The notes below the pieces were generated by a model. It searched no databases. It worked only from the letters and a program-made list of their open reading frames with translations, and had not been told where the DNA came from. A program made the position numbers and the translations under genes. A DNA stretch of 64,000 bases from Montifringilla adamsi (lineage: Eukaryota; Chordata; Aves; Passeriformes; Passeridae), in assembly GCA_017590115.1 (NCBI GenBank), contig JAGGNK010011114.1, positions 3,091,733-3,155,732 on the forward strand. The letters run 5' to 3'. Below, in pieces: positions 51,848-64,000 of this stretch. Position 1 is the first letter of the stretch. Every line of letters begins with the position of its first letter.

Positions 51848-54660
51848 AATTTGTAGCACTCATTAAGGTTTGGACTGGTTCTTAATTGTGAGCCCACTAC
51901 AGAAATCCTAAAGGCAGAGTTTGATCAGCAGCCAGCAAAAAAATCTTCTCCAAATGAGGCACAGCATGCAGAAGGACTTGTCTGAATGCCAAATAATATT
52001 TTATTATAAGAAAATGTATTTGTGAAACATAAATTTTCTGGGATGAGTCCAAGCTGAAGGCTTTCCTCTGTGGGCTCAGAGATGGTACCAGAAGCACACA
52101 CACCAGACTGTGAAGTGAGACTTGCTCTGCCCACCCTTTTGAAGAGACAACCAAAGCTTGAACATCTTAATGGGTTTTTCTGCAGGACTCTGTTCTGTGA
52201 TACCCAGCCAGAAGCTTTTCATGCTCTCAGTGAAGTTTGGCTCCCTCCTGTTACCTTTCAGTATTGAGTCCTGACTGATCCTCAAAGCTGTACCAAGTCA
52301 CCTCTGCTTTGCCTGCCCCCTGCTCGCCTTGGGCTGCTCCAGCTGCTGCTCATCACTGTTCGTGTGTGGGTGACATGCCACAGACACCAGGTGACAACCA
52401 GGGAGTCAGCCAGCCCAGGGGGAAATGCTGCATTTTATCAGCAATTATTTTAGGAAATCAGATAATGTTTTAGAGGAGGACTCTCACCCTGTGTAGGGGC
52501 AGCAGCACAAGCACCCTCAGGAGCTGCACTCATTGGTGCTGCTCCTCCTTTATACACAGCCTTTACACCTTGCCTCACCTTCTGTGTTCCTTCTCACTGC
52601 CCATTTTCAGTAATTACTTGTGCTCATTAGTGCTCCTTCTGGTATTTCACCCCTTTAAAGTGTCTCATGCACTGGGTTAAGCAAGGAGTTTCATCTCTAC
52701 TTTCCTTGCTGTGCGTAAGAGGGAGGAAATATTCCCAACCCTCACATTAAGGCAGCCCCAGTTGGTGAATATCTCCTGCTAAAAACATACCCCAGTGAAA
52801 GCATTCTAGGAAAGATAATAGTTATGAAAAAAACCCCTGTGCTATTATAAACATTTGGGATAGTTTACACACATTTATGAAATTATTCTTTCTCTGTGCA
52901 GACCCAGTTCTTAAATTTTTCCCAGAAACACAGTGACATTGCAGCAAAACTTGAAAAACAAAAATCCTTCCCTTTGGAAAGAGACTCCTCCATTTTGCCA
53001 TCTGTCTTCATCAGCCTTCTCCTGGCCAGAAGCACTTAAAATAATTTATCTAATAAAGCCCCTTGGGGAAGCCCTGTCTTAGTGCACGTTTGCCTTTGAA
53101 GCCAGTCTGTTGGTGGTTTACAGAGAGCCAAATGAGCAGATGACACCCAAAGCGAAATTCTGCTTGTTCCCTCAAAGGTCAGCTCAGAAAAGAGAGCAAT
53201 ATCTTTGTTTGGGCACATGACCTGGGGACTCAGGGACACCACAGTGACAACTTCACTGCTGCCTTATGCTCCAACCATCTGGGGTGACCCAGGGTGATGG
53301 GTGCGGCACAGCACTTTCCTTCACTGAGAATTTCTACCTTGGCCCATGCACCTTTTGGCAAGGAGTTTTCATTCCTGGAAAAGAATATTTGCAATATCAT
53401 AAACCTGTCACTTGTACCACCAGAAGAGATGTGAAAGGGTTTGTGGCTGTTCACTGGGCATTCAGCTGCTTGGGCACTGCTGTTACATGCCCTGAGCAGA
53501 AGGCGGAATGTGTCTCCTAAAAGTTCAGTCATTCATAGGCTATGATTCTAAAAGAGAATTTGAATCTCTAATGCTAGACACAGGGAACAATGTCAGCTGG
53601 TTTTCTTTATATATTCACTCAGCTGTGGTTTATGGTTTTAAAAAAAATCTTGTTATTTTTAAAAGGTTATGCCGTCCACAGTTTTTCAGAGTCACAAAAT
53701 GCTTCCTTCAAATAAGAGATTGCAGGTTCAATGAAGTAACTGAGAAGTTCTTTTAAATACAACTTTGTCCTATTTAGTTTCAGCCTTTTTTTTTTCTTTT
53801 TTTAAAATTATTATTTTAAATAAGCATTTGCATGCTTGACAGGTGATTGGTTTATCATTCCAATATTGATCCTACAGATATTGGATTCTGTCGATCTCTC
53901 GTGAGCATTTTTGACTCTTCTAGGACTGACAAGGACACAAAGAGCTGCCCAAAGTGTAGAGATAAGACAAAACATACTGTAAAGGATAGAAATCTGATGA
54001 CCTAACAGCAAATACTGGAAATGTGAAATTCATAAGATCTATTTTCTCTATGCCCAATATTTATGCAATCATTCATCAGTCATATTTTAGAACATTTTCT
54101 GATGGGGCAGTTAAATATTTTGAATTTCAAAATGACATATTTCAATAAAACCTTTTTATTTATGTTTTCTTCAGAGATTTTCTCTATACCTTTAAGAGAA
54201 TATTTTGGTAATCTAGCTGGAAAAGGCTAGAAGAACATAGATAAACAGTAAAGTCAGGATTTAGATCTTGGCTTCATTAGTTGATCATTAATAAAGCATG
54301 CATATATCAAGGACAAAATGGAATGTGGTGATCTGGATGAATCATGACCACCAACAAAAATGCTGTGAACATTACCAATTGATCTAGTCTTTATTTGAGA
54401 ATATTTCATATTGAATGCAGATCTACTATTTTCAGAATGTCTGCAGCTGACCTTTGGAGGTTTATAGTAAGTCACCCAAACCAGAAAATGAATGAAAAGA
54501 TTTCATGATTCAGCTCCACCACAACTGTCTCACAGATAATTTGCTTTTTCAGACTATTGCCTGAGATCATGCACTTGAGCTCATGATGAGTGAGGAATAA
54601 CTATTTGCTGTCATTTACAATAAAAGGAACATCAAGAGATGCTGGGGGATGTCAGGTTCA
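51848..54660. other. Noncoding stretch, no gene recognised
   Basis: Open frames of up to 100 codons are unrecognised. A moderately GC-rich patch at 52300-52440 holds a few CpGs but no clear motif order. No interspersed element was recognised. Confidence 0.6.
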
Positions 54661-54697
54661 AAACAAACAAGCAAGCAAACAAACAAACAAACAAACC
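54661..54697. repeat. (CAAA)n microsatellite
   Basis: About nine CAAA-type units, two of them GCAA variants, ending before CCAGTCTC. This is a simple repeat. Confidence 0.95.
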
Positions 54698-55619
54698 AGT
54701 CTCTTTTTCATACTGTGGATAATGAATCTCCTTGGGCACATGGGACACAGAGCTCTCCAGCAGCTCACCTGGCCTCAGCAGCTCCAGGCAGTGACCCATT
54801 CTTCCCAGGACAGGGCAGTTTCTGAAATATAAATTCTATATAAAATTATTCCCAGTTTCTGAAACATAAAATCATCTCCCCTCCAGCTGCTCCCCAAGCC
54901 TTTAGTGAAGAACTGAAAGAAGAAATAAACAGATGACTCCTGGAAAACAGAAAGTATGAGCTCTCAATACACAGATAATAAAGCATAAACTACTTTTCCA
55001 TTTTCAGATCATCAGAAGCTACTGTTAATTAATTGTAGGCTGCTCTGAAGGACTGCTAGCAGTTGGTTTAATATATGTGAAAATCTCTGCTTTTTGCACA
55101 TTGGTATCTCTTTGGAAGAGCACTGATACCACAAGCTGCAATGACTCTTTCCTGAAATAATATATTTTGGCTTAATAAAGGGCAATAAAAGATCTAAATT
55201 AATCTTTTCATGGCAAATGCACAATTAACCCCATGGGAAACCAAAAGGGAAGCATTATACATTTGTTTAACAAGTTCTATCTTTTTCAAAGATATAAATA
55301 TATATTGCAGGTTTTCCAAAAAAGGAAAAAATATTTCTAAAATTAATAATCTTTGTGCAATATTTGATCTCTTATGATTTTTTAAAATGTGTCAGAGATG
55401 GTATTGTATAACATAATCCTGGGAAACAATGTCCATGTATGTGTTCAGCTCTTCTGTTTTTGAAAATAAAGTTGTTCCTGGGTTTTATGACATGCTGCAA
55501 CATTCAGAAGCTCCTTGGAGTTTTCCCACATCAGTTTGCATATTGCAATTCCTCAGGCTAAAATGCCATATCAGGTATTCAAGACGTGTTGGGAAGGAGC
55601 TGTACTTTGTTGCTGCTGC
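54698..55619. other. Noncoding stretch, nothing recognised
   Basis: Plain AT-rich sequence. Open frames are 70 codons or shorter, apart from an 85-codon frame at 55429-55686 that runs into the tandem duplication. No repeat family was recognised. Confidence 0.6.
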
Positions 55620-55790
55620 CATCAGAAATGTGTCATGTAACTTTCCACTGCCTTTACAGAATTTCCACAGATTTCACTGGAATTGACACTATTATAGGCA
55701 ACTCATCAGAAATCTGTCACGTAACTTTCCACTGCCTTTACAGACAGAACTCCACAGATTTCACTGGAATTGACACTATTATAGGCAACT
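55620..55790. repeat. Direct tandem duplication, 84- and 87-bp copies
   Basis: Copy 1 is 55620-55703 and copy 2 is 55704-55790. They share CATCAGAAAT, GTAACTTTCCACTGCCTTTA and CACAGATTTCACTGGAATTG, ending in ACACTATTATAGGCAAC. They differ by two substitutions and a small indel cluster after CTTTACAGA. Each copy has a pyrimidine-rich stretch ending in CTTTACAG, which resembles a splice acceptor, but I see no exon after it. Confidence 0.95.
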
Positions 55791-57166
55791 TCATATGCAC
55801 ACAGGTATGATATTTATTAATTGTGAAATCAGCTCTGCCAGCCACAGATTTAAAAAGTCTTCAAGTGAAAGGCAGGTTCAGCTTTTTGACAGAAATCATG
55901 TTCAGTCTTCATAAGAGAATCCTTTAATGTGATGCCCATCAATTTGCTCATCTTTGGATTTCACTTCAAATATGAAAATATCAATCAAATATGAGAGATC
56001 TCCAGGGCTGCTTTGCATTTTGGAGCCTGAGGGAAGCCTCTCCTGATGTGGCTTTCTCACCTCAGCAGTGCAGTGCCTGATTTGTCATAAAAATTTTCAT
56101 GGACTAAAATAACCACTTTATATAGATTGAGTAGCACCAGGGAAGAGAAAAGCCTGAGAAATAAATCAGATGTGAACCTAATGGCATCTCAATGGGTTTT
56201 GTAAAGACTCATTTTAACTTGGTGGTTTAACAGAGTGGTAGGAAATAGGTGGGGAAAGGGGAAAGGCATAAAAGAAAATGAGGGGAATAAAGTACTTGAC
56301 TGACTAAATGGTAGCATAGAAGAAACACAAGAAGATTTGGAGAGATCCTAGAGAGGACAGGCTTACTGAACCCAGGAAACCAATGGGCAGATCTTCCCTG
56401 AAGGAAGCTTTAAAGCTCTCTGGTGAAACAAACTCTCATGCAGTCATGCTTTCCAGGAGCCCACCTCATGACTTCATTCACAATGCTTGCTTTGCAGTTA
56501 ACCTGTTTCCTTTGCTGCATAAGCCATGCTCACCTACAAATTTTACAAGTTTAACCTTGGTAATTTTCCTTTTTTTTCCCTGATTTGAAATGCAGCAACA
56601 CGATTGCTTAGTTGCTGAAATATATAATTGACTGTGAGGTAAGGAAAATAAGGAAAAGATATAAGGAAAATTAAAGCCCAAAAGTTCTTTTTGGCCTGTA
56701 AAGTATTCTGAGGATCTGTATTTTATAGTAGCTGACATGAATGCCACAGAATGATGAAATCTGCTGGACCCTGAGCCCTAACATTTGCTTCATGATAAAG
56801 CCAACATTTTCTTACCACGTTTGATCTGAACAAATGTGTTTTCCTGTCCCTCAAAACTAAAGATTGCTGGCACCACTCATCTGTGTTTAATTCCTGAGAT
56901 CCACCACCAGAAACACGTGTATTCACAACAATTGCCTCCCTTCTCCTCCACTGCTGGCTTATGCAGAAGGAATTACCTGAGCCCTCAAATCCAGATAAGC
57001 TACTTTTAATAAGGAGCTAGAGAATGGCAAATTCACTTCAAATGTCTTCATGAATGGTGGTTACATAATAGAAAAGAAATACCTTTCCATTTTACTTCTT
57101 CAAACAAAAGTAGGTATGTCTTGATTGTTAACAAAAATCACTCACTTTTGATTTAGAGGCCTATTT
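55791..57166. other. Noncoding stretch, nothing recognised
   Basis: Includes a purine-rich patch at 56232-56295. Open frames are under 90 codons and unrecognised. Confidence 0.6.
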
Positions 57167-57212
57167 CAAGTTTTTTCCTTTCCCCTCCTCTCCTCTCCCC
57201 TCTCCTCTCCCT
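57167..57212. repeat. Polypyrimidine tract with CTCTCC units
   Basis: About 45 bases of C and T, with repeated CCTCTCCTCTCC words at 57186-57209. Mirror-like polypyrimidine runs can form triplex DNA. It is most simply low complexity. Confidence 0.85.
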
Positions 57213-57909
57213 GTATTTAATCTTCACTTGACTTTGCTTTCACCACATGGACATTTTTGGACATGTGAGCAAAGGCATATTCTTAATTACTTAAATCAAA
57301 GCCTTTAATAGACAAGGAGAGCACTGCCTTTAGCACCAAAATAAATGAAAAACGAGATGGGAAAGGCATCCATAGCAATCTACTCAGCAAAGGATTTCTT
57401 TGGTTGACTTTTATGGTCCTGATGGAGAATAAGACAAGACCACTTACATGATTTAAGCAAGCATTTCAGCAGACAGTAGACTTCCAAGTCATATTTATCT
57501 CTTTTTAGTAGTTACATCTTTTAATAGGACGCTATTTGGTGCTAAACAAATAACTGGATCACTCACTGTGGAGAAATCAGCAGCAGGTGGAAGGATTTTT
57601 GATTTCATGGAGAAGAAAGTGAGCTGGAGGAGGAGCAACACTGAGGTTTTAGAGCATTAATGTGGTCAGCTTATGAGGCTGAGCCCTGCAAATTGTCATT
57701 CAAATGGTCATTTAAATAATGCTTATCATTTAAAGCTTATAATTTAAGATAAACCTTATAATTTAAATTTAAGATACATGCACAGTTTTCCTTTTTGCTG
57801 CCCCCTTTGGTTCTGTAGTTATATTTGCAAAGACAAAACTTCACACTTTTTTTATGGTTTTGACTAGGGGTGTGTGGTTTTGTACATGTGGGGAATAATT
57901 TATAAATAT
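57213..57909. other. Noncoding stretch, nothing recognised
   Basis: At 57715-57778 short AT-rich words such as ATTTAAATAATGC and TTATAATTTAAGATA recur irregularly. No gene was recognised. Confidence 0.6.
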
Positions 57910-58005
57910 TTTTTTTGTAAATTATATATTATTTTTGTGAATTATATATATACATAATTTTGTAAATTATATATATATAATTTTGTAAATTATATATATA
58001 TAGAT
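57910..58005. repeat. AT minisatellite, about 24-bp unit, four copies
   Basis: The unit TTTTGTAAATTATATATATA recurs about four times, starting near 57911, 57932, 57958 and 57981. The first two copies are diverged (one has GTGAATT), and the last two are nearly identical. Each unit combines TTTTGTAAATT with a short TA run. Confidence 0.9.
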
Positions 58006-58987
58006 ATAAATTACGGGGTTGCGTGTTAAAAAAACCTAGGTTTTCTCTGTGATCATTGAAGCAAGGCAAGAATTATTAATATGAACAAGAGTATATAATT
58101 TAACAAAAAAGACACAAAAGAGAAGAAGTAAAATATATAATGCATTTCACAGAAGGCCAAAATCACAGGTAAGTTTTTACCATGTTGTCAAAGTCACAGA
58201 TTCTCAAGTTTTACAAACGCAACCCTGCTTTACCTGAACTCTATTCTCCTTGAGCAAAAAAATATCATTATTAAAAACAAAATCTAAAGCAAAAATCAGG
58301 GAGCTTCAGTGACTTATGCAAGGCCAGGGAAGAAGTCTAGGTCAGAATACACCAAAACCCTAAGAAGGTACTGCTAGTTTAAACTTCTCTCTTGCAGAGG
58401 GTGTCAAGGATTTATGATCCATTGGAAAACTCATCCAGCTCCCAGGCTTTCCTTTCGTGCCATTTTAAAGTCTGAGCTGCTATAATATGATAGCTCTTAT
58501 TATAAAAACACTGCTGAGCAGAAGGAATCCCAGATATGACATTTGATCAAAGCTGAGTGTCACAATGAGGCTCTCTTCATTTCTGCACAGCTGAAAGGCA
58601 TTTGAAACAAGATTTTTTGATGGCCACCCAGAGGTTTAACCAAATGATTTCTTTTGAGTCTTCTGTCATGATTTTCATCCTCAGTATCTCAAATCACTTG
58701 AGCCAGAGGAAATATGTAAACTAGATGAGTAGAATGTCAGAGGATAAAGGGAAAGAGAAGGTTACTGGAGAAACTTAGGTGCTCTAGTCAGTGAGAAGAG
58801 TCTGCTGATAAAAAAAATAGAGTTATAAAAGTATAAGTCTATTTACAGATAATCACAGAATAGGTGCAGCAGACAATAATGATATTATCTTTTAAAGTAA
58901 ATAGTTATTTATAATAAGTGAATAAATTAAATATTTGCAATATCTGCTGTAATTAACCTCACCCTCTAAACTACCACCAGCAAAAGA
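58006..58987. other. Noncoding stretch, nothing recognised
   Basis: AT-rich sequence with no open frame of note and no recognised repeat until the CR1 fragment begins. Confidence 0.6.
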
Positions 58988-59145
58988 ATTCAGGCTGGTG
59001 GAGCCACCATCCCTGGAGGTGTATGAAACAACTGGATGTGGCACTTTGTGCTCTGCTCTGGCTGACAAGGTGGTGATCAGTCAAATGCTGGACTCAGGGA
59101 CCTTAGAGGTCTTTCCTAACCTAAGTGATTCTGTGATTCTGCAAT
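58988..59145 (+). mobile_element. CR1 LINE fragment, 3' end, plus strand
   Basis: It follows the last 160 bases or so of avian CR1 in order: CAGGCTGGTGGAGCCACCAT, CCCTGGAGGTGTATGAAACA, ACTGGATGTGGCACTTTGTG, GCTGACAAGGTGGTGATCAG, TGGACTCAGGGACCTTAGAG, GTCTTTCCTAACCTAAGTGA, and the terminal repeat-like GATTCTGTGATTCTGC. The copy is strongly 5'-truncated and keeps its 3' terminus. This is the clearest CR1 copy in the window. Confidence 0.96.
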
Positions 59146-60184
59146 TAAAATGTCTGCATAAGGATACTTCCTGCTCTTTCAGAATAGCCTAAAGCTCTCA
59201 GAACATTTTTTACATCAATTATTCATCACAGTTTTTAAGACTACTCTCTCAAAAACCTGAGCTAGTAACACAACACCTCTCGTTATGTGCACACACTGAC
59301 CATGCTGCTGGAACCTTCTCCAGCACCCACCTATCCTCTTCCCCTCTGTTGGGAAAATGACAACAAATACCTTTTAACTGGGCTCTGCCACAGCAGAAAG
59401 TCTAAGCCAGCATTTAGGGTGACTGGAGGACACACAAAATCAGGTCCCCATTATGGAACACGAGATGCATTTGTACACAGCAACATTTATGTCTTTTATA
59501 TATATGTTTAATAATATCAGCTGGTTCATTTTTACCCGGAAACCTGGACCTAATGATTAACTTTCTACTTTCACCAGCTTGAAAGGGCAGCCCAAGAACC
59601 ATTCTGCATCCCGTGACCTGAAAGGGACAAAGATTTGTTCAAAACCAGAACATTTTAATTTCAGAGAGGAAAAGGAAGAGCCATAGTCTAACAGCAATAA
59701 GTGAAAAGGACATGCTCCAGTTTTCTTGAGGCAGCATAGGGCAAGGCAGTTTTTTTGGGTCTGCTTCTTCAAAAGCTGCAGTAAGAGTCAAATGCTGCAA
59801 AAAACTGTTCTATAAAAGGAGGGTTTCTCACATTTAAGTGCAAATTAAAGTTTTGTCTGCAGCAGCACTTTTTATAAAGGTGTAAGGAATGCCCAGCGAA
59901 GTAGGCAAAGGACTGAACATCACCAAGGGCTTTAAAAACTTTTCACAAGTCCCATACGGTGAGAAAAGCTCTCCTGACAACACAAGTAAGAGGCAGACAC
60001 TGAAAGAAACGAGTACAGATAGGATGTCTGATCCTGCATTTCTCAAATGGGAAAACTCCCTTTGAAGTCCATAGGAATACGAGTAAGGATTGCAGCTCCT
60101 ATCACGTTTCTGTCATCCTCTATCATGCATCTAATTTAAAAAAGCACAAGTTCCATTTGAGAGGCTAATTCTCATCTTTCTTCC
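59146..60184. other. Noncoding stretch, nothing recognised
   Basis: Open frames are under 75 codons. No repeat family was recognised. Confidence 0.6.
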
Positions 60185-60370
60185 CCTCCTTATTCCATTT
60201 TCTCCTTTAGCAGCTATTTTCAGCCTAATTCAGCCACCTGTGAGATGTAACCGGATCATTCGGCAACCGCCACTCAATTATCAAAGGGAAATTGATGCAG
60301 GGGAAAATGGCACAATCTGAAGGCAGCATTTATCCTTCAGAAGTTAAAAGACCACGGCTGACACTCATCT
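60185..60370. promoter_or_regulatory. Candidate conserved enhancer-like element
   Basis: This stretch packs several motif types together: an E-box CACCTG at 60235-60240, four CpGs in 60251-60270, and CAATTATCAAAGG at 60275-60287, which joins a homeodomain-type core to a TCF/LEF-type ATCAAAGG. CpG retention in an AT-rich desert suggests constraint. The sequence is not coding in any frame and has no repeat character. The call rests on composition and motif co-occurrence only, so it may be wrong. Confidence 0.3.
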
Positions 60371-63300
60371 GAAGCAGCCCACACCCCAAAAGATGTGGCA
60401 GCAAAGTGAATTAAAGTAGCAGGCAGCTCCTGGAGCTCTGGCGCTGGGGGCAGAGGAGCTGAGCTCAGGGGAGGCAGATACAGCGGGGGACCTGAACCAG
60501 GAGATCAGATTTTTGTGCAAAGACTGGTCCAGTTCTGAGGATTTTTGTGCAGATCAGATCCCTAGCTGATCATCTCCTCTGATAAAATGGAACATCAAGC
60601 TCATGGATCTTGATGGATTCAGGGACTAACTCGGTATTGAGTTTCCCAGCCTCACTGGGATTTGTGAGAGCACAGACTTTCTTTTCTGTCACTATTTTTA
60701 GCTTCTATCTGTTCAGAAGCAGATTTTCTGCTGTCTTGGAAACTGTAGCATTAAACCCTGGCGATTGTTGTGCAGAGTCCAGGAGCAGAACTTTTGAACA
60801 TTACAACTGGAAATTTAGGCTCCCAATTTCTTTTTTGGATCCACTGTGTCATAAACAAGAGGCCCTCAGGAAATATTATGTTCATCCTACTCTAATTAGC
60901 TGATGGAATAAAGGCCAAGGTGCTCAAGCTTGATTATTTCTATGTGTCAGGGTAGAGTTCACAGGATATTTTTAATCCAAATGCTGACACTGTGTTGATT
61001 GCATTTAATCAAAGAACAAATAACGGCACGCTCCTTATTGAATAAAAAACTGCATGTAGAAATGTTTATGCCTATGTGAAAAGCCATTCCTTCTCTGCTG
61101 TCAATATTAAAAGCAAGACTGGAAAGGCAATGCATGCTCCTTAAGATTAAAATTTGAAAGGAAACCCCCAGAACTACCAGATCAGGATTTCTACATTACT
61201 TCTACAAAACCAGAGAGCAAGCTTGTGGAGCTTTAGGGTTTTTTAAGTTATTTTTGTTATTGTTGGTTTTGTTGTTAATGTTGTGTTTGTCAGAAGGGAC
61301 ATAAAATGCTGAAGATGGTGCTCAGCTTTTAGATCAAGACCTACTGCAAATACCTCTCCAAAGGACTAGGCTGCCTTTTGTAGAAAAAAACAAAAGCAAA
61401 AAAAACCCCACCAAACCATGAAAAGAATTCAAGGTAAATTTGGCAGTTTTGTTAAAATGCCAATCAAACTACTTTTACCAAGTTATTGACATACAAAAGA
61501 AAATAAATATGAATCAGAATCAGGCTGATTACTACTGTAAAAAAATAAATATAGGATATCCTTACTCTTTGACTAACAGCAGGAATTGACTTCCTAAGGT
61601 TCAGAATATGCTGGAAAATAAATATGCTAATATTGAATACAAATTAAATGGCCTTCCAGTATAAAATAGAAACGGCATGAGGTCTCAAAAAATCAGCAGC
61701 CTCATATTCCAAACCAATATAATTGTCTTTTCCAGTAAAAGCTGGTGATTTTTAAGGTCATCCTAGAATACAAAAATAATGCTGAAATGCATTTTACAAC
61801 CTACAATTTTCTTGTTGAATGTTTTATGTTCAACTTGCAAGGCAGCCATTTTAAAGACTTGGAGAAAATTACTGAATTGTTATGAATGCATGAAATGTTA
61901 TGCCAGTTATTCCAAAATTAAAAATTATTTCACTGCTGAAAATCTGAGCAGAACCAGAAGCCTCCAGGTCCTGAAAGCTTATCTTATTTGAGCCTGGAAT
62001 TCTCTACACTGTAAATTCAGTGTCCTCTTAGAATAATACCTTAATGTGACCCAGTCATGGGATAAAAATTTTTTCAGACCCTTTTTAAGTGTTTCCTGCA
62101 AGACAAACGAGCCAGGTAGGTTCAACATCTACTGTAAAAAGATGATCCAGCCTGGTTTATTTTTCCAATAATATTAAAGTATCTTGTGCTTCACCATATT
62201 TTTAGTTTAGGATACTCTATGTATGGTAGATATTTTTCAGCAAACACAAACAAGAAGTACAACAAAAGAGAAGCTTTCAACCTTCAGGGCTCCCTCACAA
62301 CTTTTAGTAAAATTGGAGAAGGCTCATCCTTACAGAAGCACAGTATGCACTTTTATAGTAAATGCAGAGCAACCCTGATGAGGGGAGGAATGATGATGCA
62401 TCTGACTCCATGGATATCAGAAGGCTAATTAATTACTATATTATTCTATATTACATTATACTATATTTAAACTGAATTTGTACAAGCACTTAACTCAATT
62501 GAACAGAATTTTGTGACTGTCTGCTGACAGTCCTGACACACTTACATGGGTTCAATTGGTTAATGAATCAAAACACTTACACTAGAATTTAATTACTAAA
62601 TTCTTTCAGGTAAACATTTATTATAATGCGTTCTACTTGTGCACAACAAGAGGAGCAGCAATTGAGATAAGAATTGTTTTTTCTTTCTCTGAGGTTCCTT
62701 GCTGTGATTCCCAGAAAATCCTTGAGAATTTGTGCCTTGCTTTTCTCTGTGAAGTGCAGCCACACACTTTGCCAACTTCGTTCCACAAAACTTATGGCAT
62801 TTGCAACTCACTGCCACAGTCAGGGAAAGCTTCAATTTTACAGTCGTTCCACTTAAGAGAAATTATCTGGCACAGCCAGATGTTACAGTGATATCTGCTT
62901 AGGAAAAAAGATTCCTTTTTAGAAACAGTGGCTCTGTTTTCATTCATCAGGGAGAATCAATGTGCATTGGATCAGAAAGCTCCTGGAGCACAGCTCTGGT
63001 ATATGAATAACACTGTGGAATTTAACATAATTAATCTGAAGCTTGATGGGATAAAAATGCAAAGTCAACATTTTCTGGAATGGGTTTTTAAGAAGAGTGA
63101 GTTTCCTGCTTCTGGTTTTCACTGAATGACTGAGAACTTGAAAAGAAAAATAACTCTTTTTCTTTCATAAAATTGTATCTGTGAGCTCTGTCAGTTTTAG
63201 TGCCCCTATCTTGATCTCTGGCAGCCGAGAGCACTGCATATAAAGTTATTCTTTTGTTATCATTGCTTTTCAAGCTGAGAAAGAAACCCCAGGTATTTTT

Positions 63301-64000
63301 CTATTACTCACAGAAGTAGATATTCATTTTTTCTAGCCAAGATTATCATTCACTTTTCATTTCTTCAAGTTTGAAAAAAACATAAGATTTGATTCAGACA
63401 TTCACTTTGGAGCAGCCAATTACGGGTGTCATTTTTACAGTCTGAAATCTCTTTTCCACTGTAAGTTTATTTTTATACATCATAAACCCTTTTCCTACAG
63501 CACTGAATTTTGCTAAAGGAACTTCAGGGAAAGCATATACCCAGGTGCAGTTATCAACTCAGATACTGTGCACTGATATGTTACTTTTGATTTACAGAGA
63601 GTTAACAGCGCAATAGTGTGAAGTCAAAACACTCCTATCTTTCTGTTGCCTTTTGTTTAGGCAAAATGGGTAATGCTGACAGCCTATTTAATCTAAACAA
63701 TTTCTGAACACCCTTTAGCTAAAAATCATTTGAAAAGTTTTTAGTAGATACCTAGGAGCAATGAAAAAGACCCAAAGGATATATTTGTTACCTCAATAAC
63801 ACAGAAGATTTTTGTTAGTGCTTTCCCTTTAATGAAAACTTACAGACAGGCAGTTCAAAATCAGTTCTCACTTTTCAAATATCTTTTTAACATTATGACC
63901 TATGTCCACATTTTTGACAGAAGGAGTATGAACTGAATTAGCTAATAAAATTATAGTAATTGATTGCATCATATTGTAATATTAATAAAGGGCACATCAT
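60371..64000. other. Noncoding stretch, no gene recognised
   Basis: Open frames are under 100 codons and unrecognised. A small A/C-rich patch lies at 61383-61416 and an AT-rich patch at 62427-62470. The final bases show no signal of a gene edge. Confidence 0.6.

Noticed and set aside
1..64000. tRNA genes, well-known microRNAs, CRISPR arrays and bacterial-type operons
   Set aside because: Reading by eye I found no tRNA-type GGTTCGAATC motif and no familiar mature microRNA sequence. There are no regularly spaced direct repeats of CRISPR type. The DNA is clearly eukaryotic. A scan with tRNAscan-SE and Infernal would be decisive.

Overview
The window looks like noncoding vertebrate nuclear DNA, most likely from a bird. 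It is AT-rich and full of homopolymer runs, with dense stop codons in all six frames. I found no gene, RNA gene, operon-like layout or mobile-element coding frame that I can support. The best taxonomic clue is four degraded CR1-type LINE fragments, near 15.4, 46.0, 47.1 and 59.0 kb. They carry the usual CR1 phrases, such as CCATCCCTGGAGG and an ending rich in GATTCTGTGATTCT. CR1 is the main interspersed repeat of birds and also occurs in turtles and crocodilians. I see no Alu-, B1- or L1-like sequence. The window could be intergenic or inside a very large intron; the sequence does not decide which.

Layout. From 1 to 9.99 kb the sequence is unique and noncoding. At 9,994-10,332 there is a young direct tandem duplication of about 170 bp. 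From 10.3 to 15.4 kb it is again unique, followed by a CR1 fragment and an A/C-rich low-complexity tract (15.4-15.85 kb). From 15.9 to 38 kb it is plain noncoding sequence with a local CpG-rich patch at 29.94-30.3 kb, the most promoter- or enhancer-like composition in the window. A 62-bp tandem duplication lies at 38.2 kb and a 17-bp AT minisatellite at 41.5 kb. At 42.4 and 44.9 kb two 88-bp segments, 78 of 88 bases identical, lie in inverted orientation about 2.4 kb apart. A second A/C-rich tract and two CR1 fragments occupy 45.6-47.2 kb. A (TA)n microsatellite is at 50.2 kb. A perfect 26-bp inverted repeat with a 62-base loop sits at 51.73-51.85 kb. An 84/87-bp tandem duplication is at 55.6 kb, an AT minisatellite at 57.9 kb, the fourth CR1 at 59.0 kb, and a possible conserved regulatory element at 60.2 kb.

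Coding potential. The longest stop-free stretches reach about 220 codons, but several of the longest, including the longest, have no ATG at the start. None resembles a protein family I know, and some lie in repeats. They fit chance in this length of DNA.

Nothing here amounts to a new biological system. The structures most worth following up are the inverted 88-bp pair, the perfect 26-bp palindrome, the three near-identical tandem duplications, and the two regulatory-element candidates.
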